From the NCBI GenBank assembly GCA_026387055.1, contig JAPLML010000104.1, forward strand, positions 1 through 13,924: a stretch of DNA of 13,924 bases, written 5' to 3'. The notes under the pieces are model-generated. The model made no database searches. It had not been told where the DNA came from and worked only from the letters and a program-made list of their open reading frames with translations. Source of the DNA: Planctomycetota bacterium. GTDB lineage: Bacteria; Planctomycetota; Phycisphaerae; FEN-1346. Every line of letters starts with the position of its first letter. The stretch's first letter is position 1. Positions 7,264 through 13,924 of this stretch are shown here, piece by piece. The position numbers were made by a program, and so were the translations under genes.

Positions 7264-8028
7264 TTATCGCGGCGCGGGCAGAGACGCGGCCTGCACAGGG
7301 CCGGAGGGCTTGAACGCGATCTCGATGTTGTCGGCCGGTTTGAAGTCGCGCATCGTCCAGACGAGCGTCTTGCCTTCGGCGGCCGTCACGGCCCCCGCCG
7401 GCATGACGCGCATAAGGCGGCCGGGCTCGACGCCGTCGAGCGTGACGGTGATGACCGCCTTCTCGATCTTGCCTTTCCACGTCGCCCCGGTCCGCAGCGT
7501 GTAGGCGTAGTACAAGAGGTCGCCCTTCTCGGCCGTCTTGAGGCGGGCCGGCTCCACCCAGTAGTTGACCTTGATGGTCTTCGGGGCGCGGGACTCCATG
7601 GGCACGTCCCAGACCTTCCACTGCTTGTACGGCCCCTCGAAGCGGTAGGACTCGGCCCCGCCGGAATCGCCGCCCGGGCGCATGCGCCCCATCGGGCCTT
7701 CGGCCTCGGGCGTGCCGTTCTCGGTCCGGATACCCTCGACGGCCTTGCCATCGACCGTGACGGCGAAGTCGTGGAGCTCGGTCTCGAACAGGCCCAGCGG
7801 ATACCCCATCCGCACGGGGCCGGCCTTGCCCTCGTTGTACATGTTGAAGACGGCCTCGACGGCCACGCGCTTCTCGCCGAGGGCGATGCCGACGGTCTCG
7901 CTTTCCATCCGGACCATCGTCCAGCGGGCCCGCGGGGTGGCCACGTCGGCCCAGGCCGCCGAGATCGCCGCCGCCACCAGCGCCCCCGCCGCCAGGGCGA
8001 CGCCCAGCTTGCCTCTTATCGATGTCAT
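7264..8028 (-). CDS. Secreted protein of unknown function, possibly DUF4424-like
   Basis: A 254-residue protein. ATG 8028 follows GAGGAGG with ideal spacing and opens a signal peptide (MTSIRGKLGVALAAGALVAA, ending near AWA). A longer open frame extends upstream to 8622, but that part crosses a repeat and the neighbouring gene antisense, so it is a shadow. The mature protein is rich in beta strands. One segment (VEAVFNMYNEGKAGPVRMGYPL, about residues 58-79) has the look of DUF4424-type proteins, where a non-rigid N-terminal beta domain reads 'F.M.N.G..... .GYP', followed by FAVTVDGKAVEG. Residues about 150-245 form a second set of strands (VWDVPMESRAPKTIKVNYW, MRDFKPADNIEIAFKP). No catalytic residues, lipobox or membrane segment can be identified. 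It lies in tandem with the large regulatory-domain protein on the same strand, but a 175-base repeat-bearing gap makes co-transcription uncertain. Confidence 0.75.
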   Translation of the reverse strand: MTSIRGKLGVALAAGALVAAAISAAWADVATPRARWTMVRMESETVGIALGEKRVAVEAVFNMYNEGKAGPVRMGYPLGLFETELHDFAVTVDGKAVEGIRTENGTPEAEGPMGRMRPGGDSGGAESYRFEGPYKQWKVWDVPMESRAPKTIKVNYWVEPARLKTAEKGDLLYYAYTLRTGATWKGKIEKAVITVTLDGVEPGRLMRVMPAGAVTAAEGKTLVWTMRDFKPADNIEIAFKPSGPVQAASLPAPR

Positions 8029-8066
8029 GGAGATTCCTCCTCTTATCACATCTACCGCCTGCGTAC

Positions 8067-8163
8067 TCCCCTCTCCCCTCGCGGGAGAGGGGCCGGGGGT
8101 GAGGGGCCGCGCGGAGATCACCCTCACCCGGCTTCGCCGCCCTTTCCCGTCAAGCGAGAGGGC
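8067..8163. repeat. Inverted pair of the CCCTCTCCC ... GGGTGAGGG intergenic element
   Basis: The left half carries CCCTCTCCC CTCGC GGGAGAGGG (8069-8092) followed by CCGGGGGTGAGGGG. The right half, in reverse complement, reads CCCTCTCGCTTGACGGGAAAGGG and then CCGGGTGAGGG. So this is the same unit in opposite orientation, with the right copy more degenerate. Elements of this kind are widespread in intergenic DNA of several bacterial phyla. The remainder of gap 8029-8203 shows nothing further. Confidence 0.8.
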
Positions 8164-8203
8164 TGACTGCCATGCAACGCCAAACGCCCACCGCCGCCAG
8201 TCC

Positions 8204-10636
8204 CTACTTGGATCCAACCTTGACGTCCGCCGCCGTCTCCTGCGCCTCGCGAATAACAACCTCCAGCGGCGCGGGGACAGCCAGGTTTCTCTCCTCGCCG
8301 CGCTTGCTGAGGACCACCGTGAGAGTGTACGTCCCGGGAATGACGCCGGCCAGCCTGAACCGCCCCTCCGCGTCGGGATAGGGCTGGTACGCCCCCTTGG
8401 CGCCGACGGCGGTGGGCTGAAGCTTGAGCGAGAGAAGCTCATACCCCAGCGGCTTCCCGTCGGCGCCGCGGACGGTGCCGCGAAGCGACCCCGTGATGTG
8501 GGCCGCCAGCTCCACTTTCTCCTGGCCGCCGGGCGGGACCTTGACGTCGGCCGCCTCGACCAGCAGGCCCGGGTCGATCGGCGAGCAATGGATCTTGTGC
8601 GTGCCGGGCAGCAACCCCTCAAAGCGGAAGGCGCCGTCGCGATCGGTCAGGGCAACGTACCGGTTCTGATTGTCCATGCCGGGCATGTAGGGCAGTCCGC
8701 CGTCGCGGCCGACGTCGAGGCGCACGTGGGCCCCGGATACCGGGGCGCCCTTCGTGGTCGCGACCCGGCCGACAACCACGCCCCCGTTCTGGAGGGTAAC
8801 GTCGGCGGTCTCGATCTTGCCCGCCGCCACGGCTTTCTCGGGGACGGCGTGGAGCATCAGGCCCGCCCTGGCGGGCGGAATCACGCTGAGCGCCCAATTG
8901 CCGGGCGGCACGTGCGGGACCGTGAAACGGCCGTCGCGGCCGGTCCGCCCGCCGGAAGTCGCGGAGTAGCCGCCCGGCCCCATGCGCTGGAAGGCGATCA
9001 CCTGGCAACCCGGCACGGGCTTGCCGTCGGGACCTTTCACGACGCCCGTCATCGCCCCCCCTGCCCCCAGCTTGAGATCGACCTGGGTCGTCTTGCCGGC
9101 CGCCAGGTCCTTGAGCGGCGCGGACGCGCCCAGGAGGCCCGCGTTCGTTTCGGTCGGCGCGACAGAGAGCGTGATCGGCGGGGGCCGTGCCGGGCCTGCC
9201 TGCCTCAGGGCGGGGGGCACGCCCGCGATCTTGAATCGGCCGCCGGCATCGGTGACCGTCCTCAGGCCCGCCTGGTAGCCCAGCGAGAGGTTGACGGCGG
9301 CGCCGGCGACCGGCTTGCCGTCGGGGTCGGTCACGGTGCCCGCGACGCCGGCCCCTTCCGGCAGCTTCAGCGGGTGCTCGAGCGCGAAGCCGCTGACCAC
9401 GGAAATGCCCTCGAACACATGCTCATAGCTTGTCGATCCGGCGGGAGGACGGACGGTGACGGCATACTTGCCGGTCGGCAGGCCCGCCAGCACGAAGCGG
9501 CCGGCGGCGTCGGTGACCGCGCGGGGCTTCTCATGATCCGGAAGGCCTGGCGCGGCAGCCGACGCCTCCGCCCCCGCGACGGGATTGCCGTCCGGCCCCA
9601 CGACGACGCCCACGAGCTTGCCCTCCTTGTAGAGCGTCACGTCCTGGAGCTCGACGTCGCCCGCGTCGGGCGCGTTCACGCCGCGGAGCACCGCGGGCGA
9701 GACGCCCGTCCCCTGCGGCGGCTGGACGGTCAGACGATAGGTCTCTTTCGTGAGCCCGCCCACGCTGTACCGGCCCTGGGCGTCGGTGACGGCCTCGCCG
9801 GCGTACCACTGCCCGGGCATCTGGTACATGTTCGGCGGGCCTTCCTCGGTGGCCGCCTCGAGCGAGGACGAGACGGCGGCGCCGGCCACGGGCTTGCCGG
9901 CCTCATCGAGCACGCGCCCCTGGAGGCGTGCCCCCGCGGGCAGGCGGAAGTCCTCGACCGCGGCCGCCCCCCCGCTCAGGCTGATCCGGCGCACGAGCCC
10001 GGGCTTCCAGGAGTACAGGCGGATGAGCGCCGTGCCCGCCGGCGGATCGACTGAACCGACGACGTAGCTGCCGGCCGCGAGCCTGGCGATCCCGTACTTG
10101 CCCTGCCTGTCGGTGACCGCCGTCCACCGGGCGAGGCCCTGCCAGCCCGCCTGTCCCACGAGGTTCAGCGTCACGGTCGCGCCGGGCACCGGCTCGCCGC
10201 CGGGCCCGCTCACCGTGCCCGTGACCCGCGACGTGGCGGGGGCCAGGAGCACGGTCATCGGGGTCGGTTCTTCCTGGAACATCGACAGGGTGGGCGCGCC
10301 CGCCAGCGCGCACGGGGCCAGGGTTCCGCCCGCCGGTCCCTCGACCGATACCGTCAGCCTGTAGACCGCGTCGGCGGGTACGGCCACGCTGAAGGCGCCG
10401 CCCGCGGCGCTCGTCGCCGTCCAGGTCCGCGGGCGCTCGCCGAAGGAGTGGTCCGTCAGCGTCACCTTGACGCCGGGCACGGGCGCGCCCGAGACCGTGA
10501 CGGCCTTGCCATGGAGCGTGACGCTTTCTTGGGGCGCCGCCGCGGGCGCAGACCAGGAGACGTTGGCCGACATCGCCAGAAGGAGCAGGGCGCAGCCGAT
10601 AATGCAGCCGTCGTGGGATTGGCGTCCGATGATCAT
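8204..10636 (-). CDS. Large secreted protein of about eight tandem carboxypeptidase-regulatory-like domains
   Basis: An 810-residue protein. ATG 10636 is chosen over the in-frame start at 10669 because GGAGGAGG lies directly before it. A hydrophobic export signal follows (CIIGCALLLLAMSANVSWSA, residues 11-30). The rest is a chain of beta-sandwich domains of the CarboxypepD_reg/Cna-B type, roughly 41-97, 137-205, 230-300, 320-390, 410-475, 500-575, 590-665 and 690-770. Each opens with a 'G.V..P.GKPVAGA.V' strand and closes with 'TDA.GRF...GLP.G.Y.LTV'. Examples are VTDPDGKPVAGAAV and DAAGRFVLAGLPTGKYAVTV. There is no peptidase, sortase signal or membrane anchor at the C-terminus, which ends VGSK. 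Such chains usually act as stalks, adhesins or carbohydrate-binding scaffolds; a specific ligand cannot be inferred. A TAAAAT word at 10705-10700 (minus) could be a -10 box, but no -35 is clear. Confidence 0.88.
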   Translation of the reverse strand: MIIGRQSHDGCIIGCALLLLAMSANVSWSAPAAAPQESVTLHGKAVTVSGAPVPGVKVTLTDHSFGERPRTWTATSAAGGAFSVAVPADAVYRLTVSVEGPAGGTLAPCALAGAPTLSMFQEEPTPMTVLLAPATSRVTGTVSGPGGEPVPGATVTLNLVGQAGWQGLARWTAVTDRQGKYGIARLAAGSYVVGSVDPPAGTALIRLYSWKPGLVRRISLSGGAAAVEDFRLPAGARLQGRVLDEAGKPVAGAAVSSSLEAATEEGPPNMYQMPGQWYAGEAVTDAQGRYSVGGLTKETYRLTVQPPQGTGVSPAVLRGVNAPDAGDVELQDVTLYKEGKLVGVVVGPDGNPVAGAEASAAAPGLPDHEKPRAVTDAAGRFVLAGLPTGKYAVTVRPPAGSTSYEHVFEGISVVSGFALEHPLKLPEGAGVAGTVTDPDGKPVAGAAVNLSLGYQAGLRTVTDAGGRFKIAGVPPALRQAGPARPPPITLSVAPTETNAGLLGASAPLKDLAAGKTTQVDLKLGAGGAMTGVVKGPDGKPVPGCQVIAFQRMGPGGYSATSGGRTGRDGRFTVPHVPPGNWALSVIPPARAGLMLHAVPEKAVAAGKIETADVTLQNGGVVVGRVATTKGAPVSGAHVRLDVGRDGGLPYMPGMDNQNRYVALTDRDGAFRFEGLLPGTHKIHCSPIDPGLLVEAADVKVPPGGQEKVELAAHITGSLRGTVRGADGKPLGYELLSLKLQPTAVGAKGAYQPYPDAEGRFRLAGVIPGTYTLTVVLSKRGEERNLAVPAPLEVVIREAQETAADVKVGSK

Positions 10637-10765
10637 AAGCCTCCTCCGCGTACCGATGCGGGCGGCCACCTTGGCGTCAGCGCAGAGAACCCAGCCGTCA
10701 TTTTAGACACTCTCGGCGGGCGGCGGTTCCAGAAAAACGTCTCCTCCCCTGATGCATCACTCCGC

Positions 10766-11003
10766 GGGTGGCACGGCCACCCGATGTTGGGTGGCCGTGC
10801 GTGACCGGCAGTTCCTACAACGCCACTTGAGTCCGTGCGCGGTGGGTCTCTCGCCACGGCGAGTCTTCGACCTGACCCACCGCACAACAACTGCCCCGCA
10901 CGGGCCGGAGAACGCACACGCGCGGCGGGTCAGGAGACCCGCCGCGCTATCTGGCGTTGTAGTACAATGCACGGCCACGCAACGGCGCGTGACCGTGCCA
11001 CCC
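10766..11003. repeat. Nested composite inverted repeat: 35-base palindromes around GGGTC palindromes
   Basis: The outer pair consists of 35-base units at 10766-10800 (plus) and 10969-11003 (minus), each able to fold on itself (GCACGGCCAC ... GTGGCCGTGC). Just inside lies an 11-base inverted pair, CTACAACGCCA (10815-10825) and TGGCGTTGTAG (10952-10962). Innermost is a pair of GGYGGGTC palindromes. The right copy is a perfect 12-bp stem with loop AGGA (10920-10947). The left copy (about 10835-10883) has the same stem, but its loop is enlarged by about 20 bases that contain a further small hairpin, CTCGCC AC GGCGAG. The rest of gap 10637-11173 holds the promoter listed separately and no gene. 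Confidence 0.85.
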
Positions 11004-11065
11004 CCCTTGCGCCACCCATGAGCCAACAGAGCTTGTCTCGCCCGACCAGGCCCCGGCGCACGGCA

Positions 11066-11093
11066 TTGACGGCCCGGGCGTGCTTTCTATAAT
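11066..11093 (+). promoter_or_regulatory. Sigma-70-type promoter for the DRE-TIM synthase gene
   Basis: TTGACG at 11066-11071 and a perfect TATAAT at 11088-11093 are separated by 16 bases. Transcription would start near 11100, giving a leader of about 75 bases before the GTG start at 11174. This is the only near-consensus promoter I can see in the window. Confidence 0.7.
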
Positions 11094-11173
11094 GCCCTTT
11101 CCGGCCCATCGTTGGCGCTTCGCAGGGAGATTCCCCGAGCGATGCCCGGCCGCCGCGAAGGAGGAGGACCCAC

Positions 11174-12553
11174 GTGCTTTACTTCGACAAGAACACGCAG
11201 TCGTTTTACACGGACCTGAAGACCCCCAAGCTGGAGGACATCCCGGAACCGAACCTGTACCGGGAGATATTCCCGTACAGCCAGTTTCCGAAGATCCCCT
11301 TCACACACGAGCGCGTGCCGACGTTCATCCCGCCGGAGACGTGGATCACCGACACGACGTTCCGCGACGGGCAGCAGGCCCGCCCGCCGTACACGGTGCC
11401 GCAGATCGTGGCCCTGTTCAAGTTTCTGCACCGGCTGGCCGGGCCGCGCGGCCTGGTGCGCGCCGCCGAGTTCTTCCTGTACTCGAAGAAGGACCGCGAG
11501 GCGGTCGAGAAGTGCCTGGAGCTGGGGTACGAGTTCCCGCAGGTCACGGGCTGGATCCGGGCCGTCAAGAGCGACTTCCACCTCGTGCGGGAGATGGGCC
11601 TGAAGGAGACGGGCATCCTGGTCTCGTGCTCCGACTACCACATCTTCCTGAAGCTGCGGCGGACCCGGCGCCAGGCGCTCGATATGTATCTGGATATCAT
11701 CAAGTCCGCCCTCGACGAGGGCATCACGCCCCGCTGCCACTTCGAGGACATCACCCGGGCCGACTTCGAGGGGTTCGTGATCCCCTTCGCGGCCGAGCTC
11801 ATGAAGCTGGCCGAGCAATACGAGATCCCCGTCAAGATCCGGGCCTGCGACACGCTGGGCTACGGCGTGCCGTACGTGGGCGCGCAGCTCCCGCGGTCGG
11901 TCGCCAAGATCATCTACTGCCTGCGGCGGCAGGCGGGCGTCCCGCCGGAGTGGCTGGAGTGGCACGGCCACAACGATTTCCACAAGGTCCTGGTGAACGC
12001 GACGAGCGCCTGGCTGCACGGGTGCTGCGCCGCGAACGGCACGCTCCTGTCGATCGGCGAGCGGACGGGGAACCCGCCGCTGGAGGGCCTCGTGGTCGAG
12101 CACGCGATGATGTGGGGCGAGACCGAGGGCGTGGACTACGGCGTCATCACCGAGATCGCCGACTACTACCGGGCCGAGATCGGCTACGAAATCCCGCCCC
12201 TCTACCCGCTCGTGGGCCGCGACTTCAACGTGACCCGCGCGGGCATCCACGCCGACGGGCTCATGAAGAATGAAGAAATCTACAATCCGTTTGACACGAT
12301 GCGGCTCCTGAACCGGCCCGTCCAGATCGGCCTCACGGACAAGAGCGGCGTCGCGGGCATCGCGGCGTGGATCCAGGACCGGTACGAGCTGGCCGAGCCG
12401 CCCTCGAAGGACGACCCGCGGATCGGGCAGATCAACGACTGGGTCACGCGCGAGTACGAGGACGGCCGGATCACGGGCATCAGCGACGAGGAGATGGACG
12501 CGCAGGTCCACGCCGCCTTCGGCGACGTGCCGCGCAAGCCTGAAACGCTGTAA
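11174..12553 (+). CDS. DRE-TIM acyl-transferase: Re-citrate synthase / isopropylmalate synthase-like
   Basis: A 459-residue soluble enzyme with GTG start at 11174, preceded by GGAGGAGG six bases away. It joins acetyl-CoA to a 2-oxo acid. The DRE-TIM signature is intact: WITDTTFRDGQQ (R64, D65) at the first strand, R235-region IRACDTLGYG, and the metal-binding HGHND (H264, H266, with N267). FNVTRAGIHADGLMKNEEIYNPFDT marks the lid and C-terminal helical domain, about residues 350-380. There is no long LeuA allosteric domain, so leucine feedback control is not expected. The overall text, with the N-terminal extension MLYFDKNTQSFYTDLKTP and the 459-residue length, resembles my recollection of proteins annotated as 2-isopropylmalate synthase that group with the Re-citrate synthase of Clostridium kluyveri. 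Homocitrate or citramalate synthesis remains possible. The gene stands alone, with repeats on both sides and its own promoter. Confidence 0.85.
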   Translation: MLYFDKNTQSFYTDLKTPKLEDIPEPNLYREIFPYSQFPKIPFTHERVPTFIPPETWITDTTFRDGQQARPPYTVPQIVALFKFLHRLAGPRGLVRAAEFFLYSKKDREAVEKCLELGYEFPQVTGWIRAVKSDFHLVREMGLKETGILVSCSDYHIFLKLRRTRRQALDMYLDIIKSALDEGITPRCHFEDITRADFEGFVIPFAAELMKLAEQYEIPVKIRACDTLGYGVPYVGAQLPRSVAKIIYCLRRQAGVPPEWLEWHGHNDFHKVLVNATSAWLHGCCAANGTLLSIGERTGNPPLEGLVVEHAMMWGETEGVDYGVITEIADYYRAEIGYEIPPLYPLVGRDFNVTRAGIHADGLMKNEEIYNPFDTMRLLNRPVQIGLTDKSGVAGIAAWIQDRYELAEPPSKDDPRIGQINDWVTREYEDGRITGISDEEMDAQVHAAFGDVPRKPETL

Positions 12554-12578
12554 GCCACCCATTTCGCCCCCCGTGGAT

Positions 12579-12712
12579 GTATGTGTTTAGCGTCATACCA
12601 GATTGCCGGGTGGCACGGTCACGCGCTGTTGCGTGGCCGTGCATGGTCACCTGGGGGAGCAAGCACGGTCACGCAACGGCGCGTGACCGTGCCACCCACA
12701 CTAAACACGTAC
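12579..12712. repeat. Inverted pair of 35-base palindromes inside GTAYGTGTTTAG boxes
   Basis: The boxes are GTATGTGTTTAG at 12579-12590 (plus) and GTACGTGTTTAG at 12701-12712 (minus). Inside them lie two 35-base units, 12608-12642 (plus) and 12663-12697 (minus), that match at 33 of 35 positions. Both differences keep G-U pairing when the arms are folded on each other. The family is the same as the outer pair at 10766-11003. No other feature is seen in gap 12554-12752. Confidence 0.88.
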
Positions 12713-12752
12713 CGGTGTAATCACCGGGGGCTAAGTATTCACGGCGGGCGAT

Positions 12753-13924
12753 CTACCTGCCCCCTTGGCGGCGCAGGTGATCGGCGATGTCGCCGCGGCC
12801 GGCGCGCTCGGCGGCCTGGATGGGCGTGCCAACGTTCGGCGCCTCGGCCCGCACGTCGGCGCCTTTCGCGAGCAACAGGTTGATGACCTCGCGGCTGGCG
12901 TCGCGCGCGGCGAGGTGAAGCGGCGTGAGGCCCCCGGCGTCCTTGGCGGCGGGGCTGGCGCCTTTCGCCAGGAGGAGCTTGACCGCTTCCGCCTTGTCTT
13001 CCTTGACCGCCAGGTGCAGCGGCGTCGCGCCGCCGGCGGCGGCCGCGTTGACACCGGCCCCCTTCGCGATCAGGGCCTCGACCACGCTTGCCGCGCCCGC
13101 CTGGGCCGCCAGGTGCAGGGGCGTGGCGCCGTACTTGTTCTTGGCGGCGGTGTCGGCGCCCTTGGCGAGCATGAGGCCGACCATCTCAAGGTCGCCGCGG
13201 GCGGCAGCCACGTGGAGGGGGGTTTCCTCGTCGCCCTTCGCGTTCGGCGACGCCCCCTTCTCAAGGAGGATCCCGACGATCTCGGCGCTGCCGCCCCGCG
13301 CCGCCTCGTGGAGCGGCGTGCCGGCGGGACCTTCGGCGTTCGGGTCCGCGCGGCGCTCCAGGAGGACGCCGACGACGCTCTGCGAGCCCGCCCGCGCCGC
13401 GACGTGGAGGGGCGTGACGCCGGCGGCCCGGCTGTCGACCTTCGCGCCGCGCTCGATCAGCATCCGCACGACCTCGCGGTTGCCCGCTCCGGCGGCGACG
13501 TGGAGGGCCGTTTCGTCGCCGACCCGGGCATTGATGTCGAGCTTGCGGGCCAGGAGGAGGTCGATGACCTCGCGCCGGCCCGCCCGCGCCGCGATGATGA
13601 GGGGCGTGCCGCCGGCGGACCGGGCGCTCGGGTCGGCCCCGCGCTCCAGGAGCATCTGCAGGATCGGGCGGGTCGTCTCGGCCGCCAGGCAGATCGGCGG
13701 GTTCCCGGCGGCATCGGGCACGTTGACATCTACGTTCTTGGATATTAGGATGGCGAGGACATCGGGGTGGTTCCAGCGGATGGCCTCGTGGAGGGGCCGG
13801 CCCATGTCGCCCTCGGCGCCGGGATCGGCGCCCTTCGCCAGCAGGAGGCTGGCGACGTCGCTGTACCACCAGCGGGCGGCCAGGAGGAGCGGCGTGCCGG
13901 CGTCGCCGCGGTAGTTCACGTTCG
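12753..13924 (-). CDS. Ankyrin-repeat protein, C-terminal part (N-terminus beyond the right edge)
   Basis: The frame is open to the window's right edge. The apparent GTG at 13919 falls inside a repeat (..NVNYRGDAGTPLLLAA), so the real start lies outside. The visible 390 residues are built entirely of about twelve ankyrin repeats of 32-33 residues, with the usual 'G.TPLH.AA..G...VV..LL.KGA..NA' pattern (for example AAGVTPLHVAARAGSQSVVGVLLERRADPNA-type units, roughly residues 150-180). The stop is TAG at 12753-12755, straight after a final half-capping repeat (PIQAAERAGRGDIADHLRRQGGR). Ankyrin chains bind partner proteins; no enzyme domain is visible here, and any signal peptide or second domain would be outside the window. 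Repeats 9-11 are the most regular, and the edge repeats are more divergent. Confidence 0.88.
   Translation of the reverse strand, partial: NVNYRGDAGTPLLLAARWWYSDVASLLLAKGADPGAEGDMGRPLHEAIRWNHPDVLAILISKNVDVNVPDAAGNPPICLAAETTRPILQMLLERGADPSARSAGGTPLIIAARAGRREVIDLLLARKLDINARVGDETALHVAAGAGNREVVRMLIERGAKVDSRAAGVTPLHVAARAGSQSVVGVLLERRADPNAEGPAGTPLHEAARGGSAEIVGILLEKGASPNAKGDEETPLHVAAARGDLEMVGLMLAKGADTAAKNKYGATPLHLAAQAGAASVVEALIAKGAGVNAAAAGGATPLHLAVKEDKAEAVKLLLAKGASPAAKDAGGLTPLHLAARDASREVINLLLAKGADVRAEAPNVGTPIQAAERAGRGDIADHLRRQGGR

Noticed and set aside
6098..7621. A 507-codon open frame on the minus strand across the UroD-like gene
   Set aside because: Shadow of the clear UroD-like frame; no recognisable domain or ribosome site.
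7682..10054. A 790-codon open frame on the plus strand
   Set aside because: It lies antisense to the two secreted-protein genes, has arginine-, glycine- and histidine-rich text without domains, and lacks a ribosome site; it results from high GC in third positions.
10920..10947. Strong 12-bp hairpin as an intrinsic terminator
   Set aside because: It has no T-tract, no gene ends toward it, and it is one half of an inverted repeat pair.
10757..11092. Several 85-90-codon open frames in the gap before the synthase gene
   Set aside because: They run through inverted repeats on both strands alike, as expected of palindromic DNA, and have no ribosome sites.
11960..11974. TGGCACGGCCAC inside the synthase gene matches the core of the 35-base repeat
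   Set aside because: It encodes the required W-H-G-H of the metal site; the match is short, partly palindromic and has no flanking repeat similarity.
1172..12752. Possible CRISPR array or tandem spacer structure in the repeat-rich gaps
   Set aside because: The units are inverted, not regularly spaced direct repeats, and there are no cas genes.
1..13924. tRNA, rRNA or known riboswitch
   Set aside because: I looked for tRNA-like cloverleaf landmarks and conserved rRNA words in the gaps and saw none.

Overview
The window looks like a chromosomal segment of an uncultured, high-GC, PVC-type bacterium, most likely a planctomycete. This rests on gene content and style, not on a marker gene: a sulfatase-like enzyme, an SGNH hydrolase with a C-terminal beta-rich domain, a DUF4091/GH123-like secreted glycosidase, a non-haem UroD-like protein, a large secreted protein of carboxypeptidase-regulatory domains, an ankyrin protein, strong GGAGG ribosome sites and GTG starts. 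A synthase resembling the Re-type citrate synthases of anaerobes would fit an anaerobic lifestyle.

Layout. Bases 1-4114 hold three minus-strand genes: a decayed SGNH hydrolase (pseudogene, running off the left edge), a sulfatase-like enzyme with threonine at the nucleophile position, and a secreted C45-type Ntn hydrolase. Bases 4468-7222 hold a plus-strand pair 23 bases apart: a DUF4091 glycosidase broken by a frameshift, and a UroD-like protein. Bases 7264-10636 are two minus-strand genes for secreted proteins, one of unknown function and one with about eight carboxypeptidase-regulatory domains. At 11174-12553 is a plus-strand DRE-TIM acyl-transferase with a near-consensus promoter. Bases 12753-13924 are the C-terminal part of an ankyrin protein that enters from the right edge.

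The genes do not form one pathway. The common theme is secretion and polysaccharide turnover (SGNH esterase remnant, sulfatase-like enzyme, DUF4091 glycosidase), with metabolic genes in between. Two of the secreted carbohydrate genes are disrupted.

The most unusual structure is between the genes. All six gaps longer than 150 bases contain repeats arranged as inverted pairs, from several unrelated sequence families: short GC-rich palindromes, a 35-base palindrome family, a 12-base GTAYGTGTTTAG box, an AT-rich unit and a CCCTCTCCC-type unit. Two gaps show pairs nested inside pairs, and one 35-base copy carries a compensatory base change in its stem. This resembles REP/REPIN organisation and is the best candidate here for an undescribed system. 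No transposase for it lies in the window.
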